A stretch of DNA of 64,000 bases from Symbiodinium microadriaticum. Taxonomy: Eukaryota > Sar > Dinophyceae > Suessiales > Symbiodiniaceae. The position numbers and the translations under genes were made by a program. The notes beneath the pieces are model-generated. The model was given only the letters and a program-made list of their open reading frames with translations. It searched no databases and was not told the DNA's origin. Location of the stretch: assembly GCA_001939145.1 (NCBI GenBank), contig LSRX01000082.1:1058949-1122948 (forward strand), read 5' to 3'. Positions 43,553 to 52,720 of this stretch are shown piece after piece (the first letter of the stretch is position 1; each line of letters begins with the position of its first letter).

Positions 43553-44800
43553 TTGCATGAGGGACAGGCTGTTAGGGCCAGGGTCATGCGAGTGTTGCTG
43601 CAGTGCTGCCCTCTCTTCTCTCTCTCTGGCTCTCTCGATTTTTGCTGTGCTCTGTCTGATGCGGCCGCACGCCAGGTCCGCAGCTACTCAGCGCAAGCCG
43701 GGCGTGGTCGCCGCCATGGCCGCACCCTCGTCAGTCACGCTAGTCCCGCGGGACGGGACGGATATCGCAACCACTTTGCACAAGCCCTCCTTGCCACCAA
43801 GGTGCAGAACTTGGAGGAAGTAAGGTACTTCTTCGCTGACGAGGCGGCCGTGGACCCGTGGCTCAAGAAGACTGCCCTCGGCGAGGATCACAATATTCAG
43901 GCGGCCCGGCTTCGCCGTTGTTGGGCTGCAATCCGCTTTTACTTCAGCCAGTCTGAGGCCGACAGGTCGAAGGTTGCTTTGGCCGACTTGGATTGTATTC
44001 TGGGGGAGGGCGAGCTTCGGGATTTGAAGACCAACTTTTGGCGGCGGTACCGCCAGCGTTACTCCCCTGAAGTACACCCTTCCGATGCCACCATCTCTCG
44101 CGTGAGCCGGGAAATGGGGAAGCGCATGTTATGCATCTTTTCGGTGTGGAAGGTGAAGAGCTTGCAGCATCAGTTGCTCTCGTCGGTCAAGAAACGAAAG
44201 CTTGCCCCCAATCTTTAAACCGAGGATGATGATCCGGAAGAGGCGGGACCTCGCGACGTGGACTCCTACTTGGATAGGCTCTTCAGGCGTACGCTATGGC
44301 AGGTACTATGGCAGTTCCGGCCACTCCGGCGGCGATCGACGAGGCCAGCCTCGGGGCAGATTCGACCTTGTTCGTGGCGGTCCCAGAGGATGTTGTTATG
44401 ATGTACTGGTTTCGTGCCAAGAGGACCGCCGCCCTGGTGCCCACGACTCACAGGTTGTCTTGGCTTCAGGCTCGCGACCAGGAGGAGCGTGCCGAATGGG
44501 TGGCTCGCTTCCGGGACTCGCAGAAAACCCCTGGGGCAGGTCATCAAGGGGGTCTACGTTGCCCGTGGCCCGCGTTGGGTTCCCTTGTCTTCGAGCACCT
44601 CGGTGGGCAGTCCCAGTCAGCAGCATGCTCCGATGCCCCCTCCGAAGGCTGAGTCTCTCTTCCAGAATTTGGGCACAATTGCAGGAAAGAAAGTGGCGTC
44701 GTGCGTGAAGGACGGCAAGCAGCTTTGTCGCGAATTCCAGCGGGGCAAGTGCAATAAGAAGGACTGCACTTCCGGCGCACCTATGCGGCGTGGTGCTTAG
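43553..44800 (+). pseudogene. Gag-like polyprotein segment of the DIRS-like element, with CCCH finger
   Basis: The frame 43553-44218 has QAARLRRCWAAIRFYFSQSE, then ADLDCILGEGELRDLKTNFW, HPSDATISRVSREMGKRML and FSVWKVKSLQHQLL. The next frames (about 44296-44660) have VMMYWFRAKRTAALVP and RDQEERAEWVARFRDS. The last (to 44800) has LGTIAGKKVASCVKDGKQLC, then REFQRGKCNKKDCTSG, a CCCH-type finger. This helix-rich series matches the gag-like proteins that I recall as very common in Symbiodinium genomes. At least two frameshifts lie between 44.2 and 44.6 kb. Expected role is packaging of element RNA. Confidence 0.6.
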
Positions 44801-44839
44801 GCAGGAGCGGGTGCGCGGGGGCCAGCACACCCCGGCTCA

Positions 44840-45859
44840 GTGCAAAAACAAGGTGAAGCCTTGAGGGGGCCCCGGGCTCGACGAGGCAGGGTCGGGCCTT
44901 GGGCATGTCGCTTCTTCGCCTGCCGCCGACGATGCCGCTCAGCGAGTGTGCCTGTCCCCATTCAACCTGCTGTGCACAGCCTTCGTGTGGTGTGGTTGGC
45001 GCGTTCTCCCGACCTCTGGGCTGCTGAGTCCGGCCGTCGCCCCGGGGCTGACATCGCATCTGCCGACCTTCTGTTCGTATCCCTGGACAAGGCGGCCAAA
45101 TCGCGAGCAGGGGAAGTGCCGGAGTTTTTCGACGATGGCCGAGCTGGCCCGTGCCTACTCTGCGACGGCGGCGCCACCGGGAGGGACCCGGTGGCCNACG
45201 ATGGCCGAGCTGGCCCGTGCCTACTCTGCGACGGCGGCGCCACCGGGAGGGACCCGGTGGCCCGGCGGCCGATAGTACCAGGATGCAGCCATATGGCATG
45301 GATCCTGCACCAGGTTGAGCTGCTGCAGGAGCGCGGGGGCGGGTGCGTCTTGGAGGATGCGCTCAGTTCCGCGCGTTGGCAAGCGCCAGCCGTTAAACAG
45401 CTTGCGTCGGCTGGGGTTTGGCAAGACACACCATACTCGTCGTGCGTTTTCGCCGGGGCGAGATGCCGATCGCAGCGACTTCGCCACAACATCGACGAGA
45501 TTGCGTCCGGGCCGCCGCTGTTGTGCCAGCACTTTCATGATCCCTCGGAGCGGGAGCCGTACTGGGTCGGAGGCGAGCTTCGGTTCGCGAGCCAAGAAGA
45601 GGCGCAAGTCACAGCCCCGCTGGCCTTCTTCGGCCTTGTCCTGGCCGCCGACAAGTTGCCGGTGAACGCCTTGGCCGAGGAGCGTGTCGTGACCAAGGGC
45701 TTGGTGCCGGCGGGTTGCGTCTACGTCGGGCAGGGCAACTATACAGCACAGGCTTCCCACCTCCAAGTGGCGCAACCCCTGGGTCGCAGGCCACACTTGC
45801 GATGCAGGGCAGACTTTGGCACGGTATTCAGACTTTGTGGTGGCCGAACTGTGGCATGA
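44840..45859 (+). pseudogene. Pol-region linker of the DIRS-like element
   Basis: Contains SSCVFAGARCRSQRLRHNID, then PPLLCQHFHDPSEREPYWVG and LRFASQEEAQVTAPLAFF: a C..H.H group followed by an aromatic block, as in dinoflagellate retroelement polyproteins that I recall. A single-N join with a 65-bp duplication falls inside (45132-45262), so the protein before 45.26 kb is partly an artefact. Confidence 0.45.
45132..45262. repeat. 65-bp perfect duplication around a single N
   Basis: 45132-45196 and 45198-45262 are identical with one N between (45197): an unmerged contig overlap. Confidence 0.9.
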
Positions 45860-46805
45860 CCTTGAGGAGTTGGCGGGCCTGGCCCTCCTCTCTGATATCC
45901 CGATGGAGGTGCCGTGGCAGGCTGACGTGTTGGTGGGGCTCCTTTTCATTCGTCTCGAAGAGGCACTCTGCCTCACCATCACAAGGCATCGGGCCTTTGG
46001 TTGCCGAGCAGCTCCGAGGCAAGAGCAGCGTGGGACACAGCCGGCTCGGTTAGACAGGCGGTACCTGTCCCATTCCAGCAAGAGGCGGTAATCCTTCGCT
46101 TTCCTCTTCCCCGCCGAGTGGTTTCAGGGCTTTCAGTTTCCCATGGTCGAGGACCTTCTCAACCAGGCCCCCCTTCGACACCTTTGCCAGGTGGCTTGCC
46201 GCGCGTGGAGATGAGTGGGAGGGACCCCTCGGGGCTTCCACGCATCGGGCAGCCCTGCCCCCGCTCTTGCCGTTTGGCTCTCGGTGGACGAGCACTTTGA
46301 GCAATCGCCTCACCTGGGCACCCAGCCGCTTCAAACAGAGTTGCACCCTGTGCTCGATGCCGACCTTCTCTTCGCGGCCGGCGGCCGAGATCCATGCGAA
46401 ACACAGGGGTTCCCTACGGCCCATGCGCCAGCGCGCGGTTGGGGGCACTCAAGGAGCTGAAGCGGAGATGGGAACCGGTGGGCGCTCACAGCCTTGCTCA
46501 TCATCCTCACCAGTTGGGGGGACGTGACCCACGTGCATGGGCTGGTCAAGGGTCTTCCGGGGGTGGGGTTCGCACCGCCCTACGGTGTTCCCAACCCAGC
46601 ATGCCGAACCGATCTCCCTCTCATGCCGAACCGATCTCCCTCTCGAGGACGTCCTGGGAGATTGGCAGACGCACAACACCGAGACGATCCGGCGGTTGAG
46701 GCCAGGCCGCTTGGACCAAGTGCTGCTTGAGCAATCCATGGCAGATGCAGCCCAGGCCAGGGCTTCTGTTCCGAACCGCTGTCCCAGGCGGGTGTACAAA
46801 GGCTG

Positions 46806-47957
46806 TTGAGAGGACAGCCGTTCAGGGTGATACCCCGCTGCGTAATTACGCAGGGGTCAGGAAAACATCGAATTATCGACAACGCAGCTGAAGGGGTCAA
46901 TCGGCGACGTCGGCCGACTCAAACAAGCTCGTGCTTTGCTCTCCTCTCAGGCCGGCTCAGCACGTGCGGGCCACCATTAGCCACATGTCCGAGGCGGAAC
47001 TCGCGATTGCTAAGGCCGAGGACTCCTGGCACACAGGAGGAGAAGATTGGCCGGACGCTTATCGCCACTCACCGATGTCCTCGGCAGAGTCCCGTGCGTG
47101 CGTGGTGTGTTTTTGGCACCACGAGTGGCAGCAGCCGGCATTCCAGGTGTACGCCGGCCTTTTGTTCGGACTTCCACTGGCGGTGACCTCTGTCAATCGC
47201 TACTCGCGCCTGGTCGAGGCCCTTGGGCGCCGCCTCGTGCTGACATTGATCTCCCTCTACTTCACGGACGACGCCACAGTGGGAGACTGGGCCTCCTCGA
47301 AGGGCTCGGGTCAGTGGGCATTCGGGCAGCTCAACACGTTGTTGGGCACACCCTTTGCTGACTCCAAGAGGCAGCCCATGTCACATCGTGGGGATTTCCT
47401 GGCCCTCTCGCGCGACATGTCTCGGGCTCTCTCCGATGGGGTCGTGCGCTTTTGGCCTCGCGACAGGATCGTGCAGAAGGTCACCGCCATGCTGGCCGAG
47501 GCGGAGTCGAGTTCTTGCTTGCACCCAGGTCAGGCCGCCAAACTCTACGGGATCCTCAACTTCTTCGAGCTAGGGGTAGATGGCAAAGTCGGGGCAGGGA
47601 GCCTCTGGGCCGTTAAAGAGCGGCAGTACGAGGCGACCACGCAGATTATGCCCGACCTTCTGGACAACTTCAGGTACATTCGAGCCATCGTTCGAGCCAA
47701 GCCTCAAAGACAACTGCCCGTGTTGCAGCTACCATGCAAGCGCTTTGTGTGTGTGTGTGTGTGCCTCAAACGCGGCTGAGGAGCCAGACACCGGCGGTAC
47801 CGGTGGCTTCCTCGTCGTCTGGTTCAGCGGGTCGCCGCAGACCCGTGAGGGCTTTGTAGCCGATATCCACCCCTGGACCGAGGTACACATCGCGCAGCTG
47901 GAAATTTCGATGGTGGCATACGCGTTGCTCATTGGGCTGATGCCATTTCCAGACTAG
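46806..47957 (+). pseudogene. Reverse transcriptase and truncated RNase H of the DIRS-like element
   Basis: Three frames in series. The first has RT block 1, PRCVITQGSGKHRIIDNAA (46836-46892). A shift near 46896-46905 leads to 46931-47779, with NKLVLCSPLRPAQHV-like sequence just before it, then DWPDAYRHSPMS, the catalytic YFTDD (47258-47272) and FFELGVDGKVGAGSLWAVK with KERQYE. After a (GT)n run at about 47746-47763 the frame shifts again to GTGGFLVVWFSGSPQTREGF and HIAQLEISMVAYALL, the start of an RNase H domain, stopping at 47955. The Asp pair and the K-RQY thumb motif place it in the DIRS/gypsy-like group. The RNase H lacks its later acidic blocks. Confidence 0.72.
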
Positions 47958-48116
47958 GGCGGGACGACCCCTGGCATGTCAGCCAGTCTTTTCCAACTTC
48001 GGTTATCCGCTTCCCACGTGTTGTTTGGGGGTTGCCGCCGTCCGCTTTGCTCACACTGGCGAGCTTTCTCTAATGCTTTGGGACTAGTGCCGTGGGTGTT
48101 CATGCCCGAGAATCGG

Positions 48117-48145
48117 GCTCGGGTTAGCTGAGTGACAGCTAGCCC
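48117..48145. other. Hairpin in the 3' part of the DIRS-like element
   Basis: CGGGTTAGCTG and CAGCTAGCCCG pair around a short loop (one wobble). It lies between the RNase H stop and the right terminal repeat. Confidence 0.5.
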
Positions 48146-48280
48146 GGGGTTACGATGTATCCGGTGGAACCGGATAGATTCCCAAAAGCAACTCCTCGAG
48201 AAGAGGTTGTGTGACAAAGCGAGTTCGGAGCGGATAAGAAAAGGTCCGAAGTCGAATAACTCTAAGCATGCTCTGCAATG

Positions 48281-48382
48281 TAAAACTGCTTTGTGTTAGG
48301 CAGGCTCGGGTGAGCAGTCTTCATTGCAAGCTGACCTTGAAGCCACACTCGTGACATTTTGGCTCAAGGTGATCCAAAACGG
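48281..48382 (+). repeat. 102-bp terminal direct repeat, right
   Basis: Matches 39808-39909 with one difference. A single N at 48383 follows, so the repeat may extend further. Confidence 0.9.
48355..48368 (+). other. Dinoflagellate spliced-leader relict in right repeat
   Basis: Same CATTTTGGCTCAAG as at 39882-39895, again followed by GTGATCC. Confidence 0.75.
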
Positions 48383-48399
48383 NTCTAGGTAAGTAAAGT

Positions 48400-48496
48400 C
48401 TCTAGATACGGAAAGAGATTCTGATTGTCTCCTTTACCTATTCAAAAGATGGAAGAGAGCATGAGCTAAAGAAAAAAAGGTGAAGCTCTTCCCAAC
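48400..48496 (+). repeat. Dispersed repeat, copy right of the DIRS-like element
   Basis: Partner of 38597-38694, same orientation. The two copies flank the inverted-repeat pair and the DIRS-like element. Confidence 0.6.
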
Positions 48497-48520
48497 CTTC
48501 AAAAAAAGACGCCTGGTCTT

Positions 48521-48960
48521 CCCCCCAAGAATCGGTTGGCGAAGTTTGCTGGGATTAACTGTTCCCTGATTTGAATATAACCGCGAACAAGTCCATCGCA
48601 GCAACTTTCGCCCAAGAATCGGTTGGCGAATTTTGCTGCCATTGGCTGTTTCCTGTTTGAGTTTGAGTTAGACATATCCACGAACAAGTCAATCACAGCA
48701 ATTTTCGCCCAAGAATCGGTTGGCGAAATCTGCTGTTATTGGTCATTTCCTGACTTAAATAACCACTGATAAGCCAATCGCAGCCACTTTCGCCCAAGAA
48801 TCGTTTGTCGAAACTTGCTGCGGTTGGCTGTTTCATCATTGAGTTAGATATATCCACGAACAAGTCAAGCGCAACAAATGTTGCTTTAAAGCCGGTTGGA
48901 GATATTTGCTGCGATTGGCTGTTTCTTGATGTAAATACAGATCCACGAACTTTCCAGAAA
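48521..48960. repeat. Minisatellite, about five copies of an 85-97 bp unit
   Basis: Each unit contains CGCCCAAGAATCGGTTGGCG, then TTTGCTGC.ATTGGCTGTTTC and ATCCACGAACAAGTCAATCGC. Units begin near 48526, 48610, 48706, 48791 and 48884, with growing divergence to the right. Confidence 0.88.
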
Positions 48961-48974
48961 ATGAAAACAGGTGA

Positions 48975-49205
48975 AGGGTGTCGTTTCAGAAAATTTGGTG
49001 CTCTCGAACCGCTGCGTTTCAGAAAATCAGGACAGCAAAGGGCGGTTCGATAGCACCAAATTTTCCGAAGGCTGTCGTTTCAGAAAATTTGGTGTCATCG
49101 AACCGTTGCATTTTCAGAAAATCAAGACAGCAAAGAGCGGTTCGATAGGCCCAAATTCTCCGAAAGGTGTCGTTCGAAAAACTTGGTGCTATCGACGCGC
49201 TGCGT
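48975..49205. repeat. Tandem palindromic repeat, two copies plus
   Basis: A unit of about 105 bp in which GTTTCAGAAAATTTGGTG...CGAACCG is followed by its inverted form CGGTTCGATAGCACCAAATTTTC. Each unit can fold on itself; the second copy and a partial third follow. Confidence 0.85.
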
Positions 49206-49470
49206 CTGCCATAGGGTTTAGGGTTGAAGGGGTATAGGGTTCAGTGTTTATGGGATTTAGGATTTTGTGTTGATGAGGTTTAGGGTTTAAGTTTAGGGCT
49301 TACGGGGTTCAGGGTACAATAGGGGGCTTAGAGTTTACGGTTTAAACAGTCTAGGGTTTAGGGTTGCGGGGTTTAGGGTTAGAAGTAGGGTTGAGGGGGT
49401 TTAGGGCTGAGGGGGTTTAGGGTCTAGGATTTAGTGTTTAGGCGGTTTAAGGTTTAGGACTTAGGGTTTA
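49205..49470. repeat. Degenerate TTTAGGG-type tract
   Basis: Many variants of GGGTTTAGGG with spacers. Plant-type telomere units are reported for dinoflagellates; here they are interstitial and irregular. Confidence 0.8.
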
Positions 49471-49649
49471 CGGCTTCCCTCCCTATCCTCCGCCCCTCCC
49501 GTCCCGTCTCCTCCCTTCCCTGTGGGGTGGGGTGGGATAAGGGTGAGGTGGGCAAGCGTCTGGGGTTTGGTGGGGTGGGATAAGGTTGGGTGGGCGGGCG
49601 TGTGGGGTTTGTGGGGTGGTGGAGTTTACGTGGAGTTTACGGGGTGGAC

Positions 49650-49886
49650 NNNNNNNNNNNNNNNNNNNNNNNNNNNNNNNNNNNNNNNNNNNNNNNNNNN
49701 NNNNNNNNNNNNNNNNNNNNNNNNNNNNNNNNNNNNNNNNNNNNNNNNNNNNNNNNNNNNNNNNNNNNNNNNNNNNNNNNNNNNNNNNNNNNNNNNNNNN
49801 NNNNNNNNNNNNNNNNNNNNNNNNNNNNNNNNNNNNNNNNNNNNNNNNNNNNNNNNNNNNNNNNNNNNNNNNNNNNNNNNNNNNNN
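49650..49886. other. Assembly gap (237 N)
   Basis: Ends two bases before the left LTR of the copia-like element, so its left target site cannot be read. Confidence 1.
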
Positions 49887-49888
49887 AT

Positions 49889-49983
49889 TGAGAATTTCCC
49901 CTGTGTTCTTACATGTGCAGCTTGAGTGCGTGCCATTTTCAGTGTGCAATAGCAGTGACGGTCATGTATAGGAACCATGTTCA
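49889..49983 (+). repeat. Left LTR of the copia-like element, 95 bp
   Basis: TG...CA ends; four differences from 60665-60759. No recognisable tRNA-complementary primer site follows (CGACCAACCGTTGCTG). Confidence 0.85.
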
Positions 49984-50121
49984 CGACCAACCGTTGCTGT
50001 TTGACTTAACAGGGCCCTTGAGCTAGAGGCACAAAAGCACAAAAGTGCGAATCCAATTGCGCCATAGTTCGCTGACATCTGTTCGCTAACTGGTAGCGGA
50101 GCTAGAAAGCTCCAGCGGCCT

Positions 50122-50748
50122 TTGGATTCTGTGGTTGGGAGTGAGAGAAGTGATCGCAATAAGTCCTCGAGTCGCAAGGTCGAGGCAACGTGTGCAAGGC
50201 GAAGTGTGACGTGGATCTGGCGTGTGTCTAAACCTTTCGGGAAGAGACTCGAGCATGACAGTTGCAGGCTTGAGATTTCGGAACAAGGTTTATTCTGCAA
50301 CGCCTTCGGTGACGAAGAACGGAGTTTTCATATATATGATGGCAACCCTGCTGATTACCACGAGTGGGAGTTTCGCACCGAACTCAAAATCGTGGCTTTC
50401 GAGCAGCAAGAGAAACGCAAGAAGAAGAAGAAGAAGAAGAGAGATCAAGCTTCGTTCGAGTCATCGAGTGGCCCTGAGGGACGAAGGGCCGAGAGGTCTC
50501 CCCAGGCGGAAGCGGAAGCTCCGGCCAGAGGAGAAGGCTTCTTAGGGTCTGTGCCATCGAACAGGCCCGCCGCCGAGCCCAGCGAGGTGTCCCGAGAGAG
50601 CCGCAGTTCGGAAGATGGTTCTGTTGAGACGGTTCTTCGGGTTATGGAAGCGCTTCGAGGCGACGCATTCCAGAAGGCAAAGGACATTGGAATAGCAGCA
50701 TTGTCGGCACCTGGTATTTCCTCATCCCCCTTGCTTGCTCCTGGCTGA
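50122..50748 (+). pseudogene. Copia-like gag, N-terminal part
   Basis: After an unrecognised lead comes HIYDGNPADYHEWEFRTELK, the opening block that I recall from dinoflagellate copia gag proteins, then a Lys run (EKRKKKKKKKRD), a Ser/Glu-rich linker and VLRVMEALRGDAFQKAKDIG, the expected helix. The protein then leaves the family pattern at about 50715, where the foldback insertion begins. Continues at about 51790. Confidence 0.6.
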
Positions 50749-51780
50749 AATCCTTAACCCCTGAGCCCAAATCCAGCCAGCTCCACATGGATTCCAGCCA
50801 GCTGTTTTCTTTCTGCCCCCCGAAGGATTTCAGCCAGCGCCAGCCCAGCCTCGGTTACCCCGGTGCCGGCCCCCCCGTTAAAAACCTCAAAATCGATTCC
50901 CAATTGGATGACTTTGGGGTCTTCGGTTTTGGAGTTTCGGTTTTAGGGTTCGGGGTTTGGGGTCTTTGGTTTTGGTGTTTTGGAGTTTCGGTTTTAGGGT
51001 TTAGGGTTCAGGGTCTTTGGTTTTGGTGTTGTGGAGTTTCGGTTTTAGGGTTTCTTTTTGGTGCTTTGGTGTTTCGGTTTTAGGGTTTCGGTTTTAGGGT
51101 TTAGGGTTCAGGGTCTTTGGTTTTGGTGTTTTGGAGTTTCGGTTTTAGGGTTTAGGGTTCAGGGTCTTTGGTTTTGGTGTTTTGGAGTTTCGGTTTTAGG
51201 GTTTCGTTTTGGTGGTCTTTGGTTTTGGTGTTTTGGAGTTTCGGGTCTAGGGTTTGGTTTTGGAGTTTTGGAGTTTCGGTTTTAGGGTTTAAGGTTTAGG
51301 GTTCGGGGTTTGGGGTCTTCGGTTTTGGTGTTTTGGAGTTTCGGTTTTAGGGTTTAAGGTTTAGGGTTCGGGGTTTGGGGTCTTTAGTTTTGGTGTTGTG
51401 GAGTTTTGGTTTTAGGGTTTGGTTTTGGTGCTTTGGTGTTTTAGCGGTTCGGTTTTAGGGATTAGGGTTTGGGGTTTAGGGTTGTGCCTTATCCGATGCT
51501 CCTAGACGAGATGCGCGTGTGTGAGAGAATATGAGAGAATGATGATGGGTGACGCGTTGTTATGTGAATCTATCTCTCCTTAACGGATGCAACGGGGGAC
51601 CCGAGGGGGGCCGGCACCGGGGTAACCACGGGGATTTGCTGGGACCCTGGCCCGAGGAATTCAGCCAGCTGAAATCCCAGAATGGTGGGGTTCTCCCTGG
51701 AACAAGGCCAAACCCCTCATTTCAAGGATCTCAGCCGGCTGGAATCCTTCAAAACCCGGGTGGTGGGGTTGAGCTCGGCA
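50728..51780. mobile_element. Foldback insertion with TTTAGGG/TTTTGG-type tandem repeats, splitting gag
   Basis: Inverted arms: 50853-50875 is an exact 23-bp reverse complement of 51605-51627, and GCCAGCTG/AAATCC words extend the similarity outward. The interior (about 50925-51480) is tandem units such as GTTTTGGAGTTTCGGTTTTA with GGGTTTAGGGTTCAGGG, about 55-60 bp per period. Gag similarity stops at its left and resumes at its right, so it is a later insertion. No protein of its own. Confidence 0.7.
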
Positions 51781-52560
51781 AGCAACGGGGATTTTCCTCT
51801 TGGTACCCTCGAGGCACAGGCTCTGTTCAGGAGCGGACAGGCCGTCCGAGGACCATTGAGCAGACAGGGCGGAGAATCAGTCGTTTCCTACATCGGGAGG
51901 CGACGGAGATGGTGGACACTCATGCAACAGCTTGATCCCAGGATATCGCTTTCGGACAGTTTGAGGGCTGAACTCTTGTTGGAGCTGAGTGGGTTATCGC
52001 GTGATCAGCAACTCATGATAAAAGTCTGCGCAGCTGGAGTTCATGAGTTTGAAACTTTTGCAAACATCATGACCGAACACCATGGCACGGTCCACCTGCG
52101 GAACAGGCTACTGGAATTGGAACCGTCCACAACAGCTTACCTGGGCATGAACGGTGGTGATGAGTCAGCCTATGTATCGCAAGAACATAGGACTGATGAT
52201 TATGATGATGCTGCATGGTATGAAAGCACTGCTGGTGAAGATCAGAATGAAGAAGGATGGAACGCCTGGACTGATTTGCCAGGGCAGCCAGTCGGAAGAT
52301 CAGATTGTTTCCGACGAGGAAACCGCCGTGGCCCTGAATGCAGTAGAAGAGTGTGACTTCGAGGACTTTCCAGATGCCACGGCCGAGGCTATTCAGCTTC
52401 AGTGCGCAGCTTATGTGGTAATGGGTAAGGCAGGAAGAGGCAAGGGATCGCCAGGTGGCAAAGGTAAGAAGGGATTTCCTGTGGTGAGAAGCAATCTCTC
52501 AGTTGAGGATAGAAAGAGGCGACTTCAGGAAATCAAATCCCGAAGCAAACGCAGCTCGAG
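51682..52560 (+). pseudogene. Copia-like gag, C-terminal part
   Basis: From about 51800 the frame reads EAQALFRSGQAVRGPLSRQG, GESVVSYIGRRRRWWTLMQQ, LDPRISLSDSLRAELLLELS and HHGTVHLRNRLLELE, the conserved gag core. Near 52290 the frame shifts to DEETAVALNAVEECDFEDFP and AYVVMGKAGRGKGSPGGKGK, VEDRKRRLQEIKSRSK. The CCHC knuckle expected next is not visible, so the copy is probably cut there. Expected role is RNA packaging. Confidence 0.65.
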
Positions 52561-52720
52561 ACGCCATGCCCCCTGGAGGGGACCGTGTCTTCTCCATAGG
52601 GCAACGTCGCGGCTTGAGTTTCGAGGAAGTGCTACACCTTCCCAGGCTACGTGGTTTGGAGGCGTTCCTTGAGGTCCGTCGGCGTGGATTTCCTGGATTG
52701 GGTTCAGAACTATTATAATA

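Larger units (their letters stand above)
39808..48382 (+). mobile_element. DIRS-like (tyrosine-recombinase) retroelement, decayed, 8.6 kb
   Basis: Bounded by 102-bp direct repeats (39808-39909 and 48281-48382) that differ at one readable base. Order inside: N-terminal frame, tyrosine-recombinase-like C-terminus (to about 42.1 kb), CCCH finger, phosphatase-like HCMAGRHR domain (42.9 kb), Cys/His segment (43.1-43.3 kb), gag-like region with a second CCCH finger (43.55-44.8 kb), further pol region, reverse transcriptase (46.8-47.7 kb) and truncated RNase H (to 47957). All coding is on +, broken by several frameshifts and stops. Nearly identical terminal repeats argue for recent insertion, while the broken frames argue for age or poor sequence. 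The right repeat abuts a single-N join (48383), so the right boundary is not secure. Placing the element with DIRS rests on the recombinase and RT motifs. Confidence 0.65.

Noticed and set aside
48521-48960. CRISPR-like array
   Set aside because: Units are adjacent with no spacers, diverge along their length, and the context is a eukaryotic nuclear genome.
49983-50000. tRNA primer-binding site after the left LTR
   Set aside because: The sequence CGACCAACCGTTGCTG does not resemble the usual initiator-tRNA complement.
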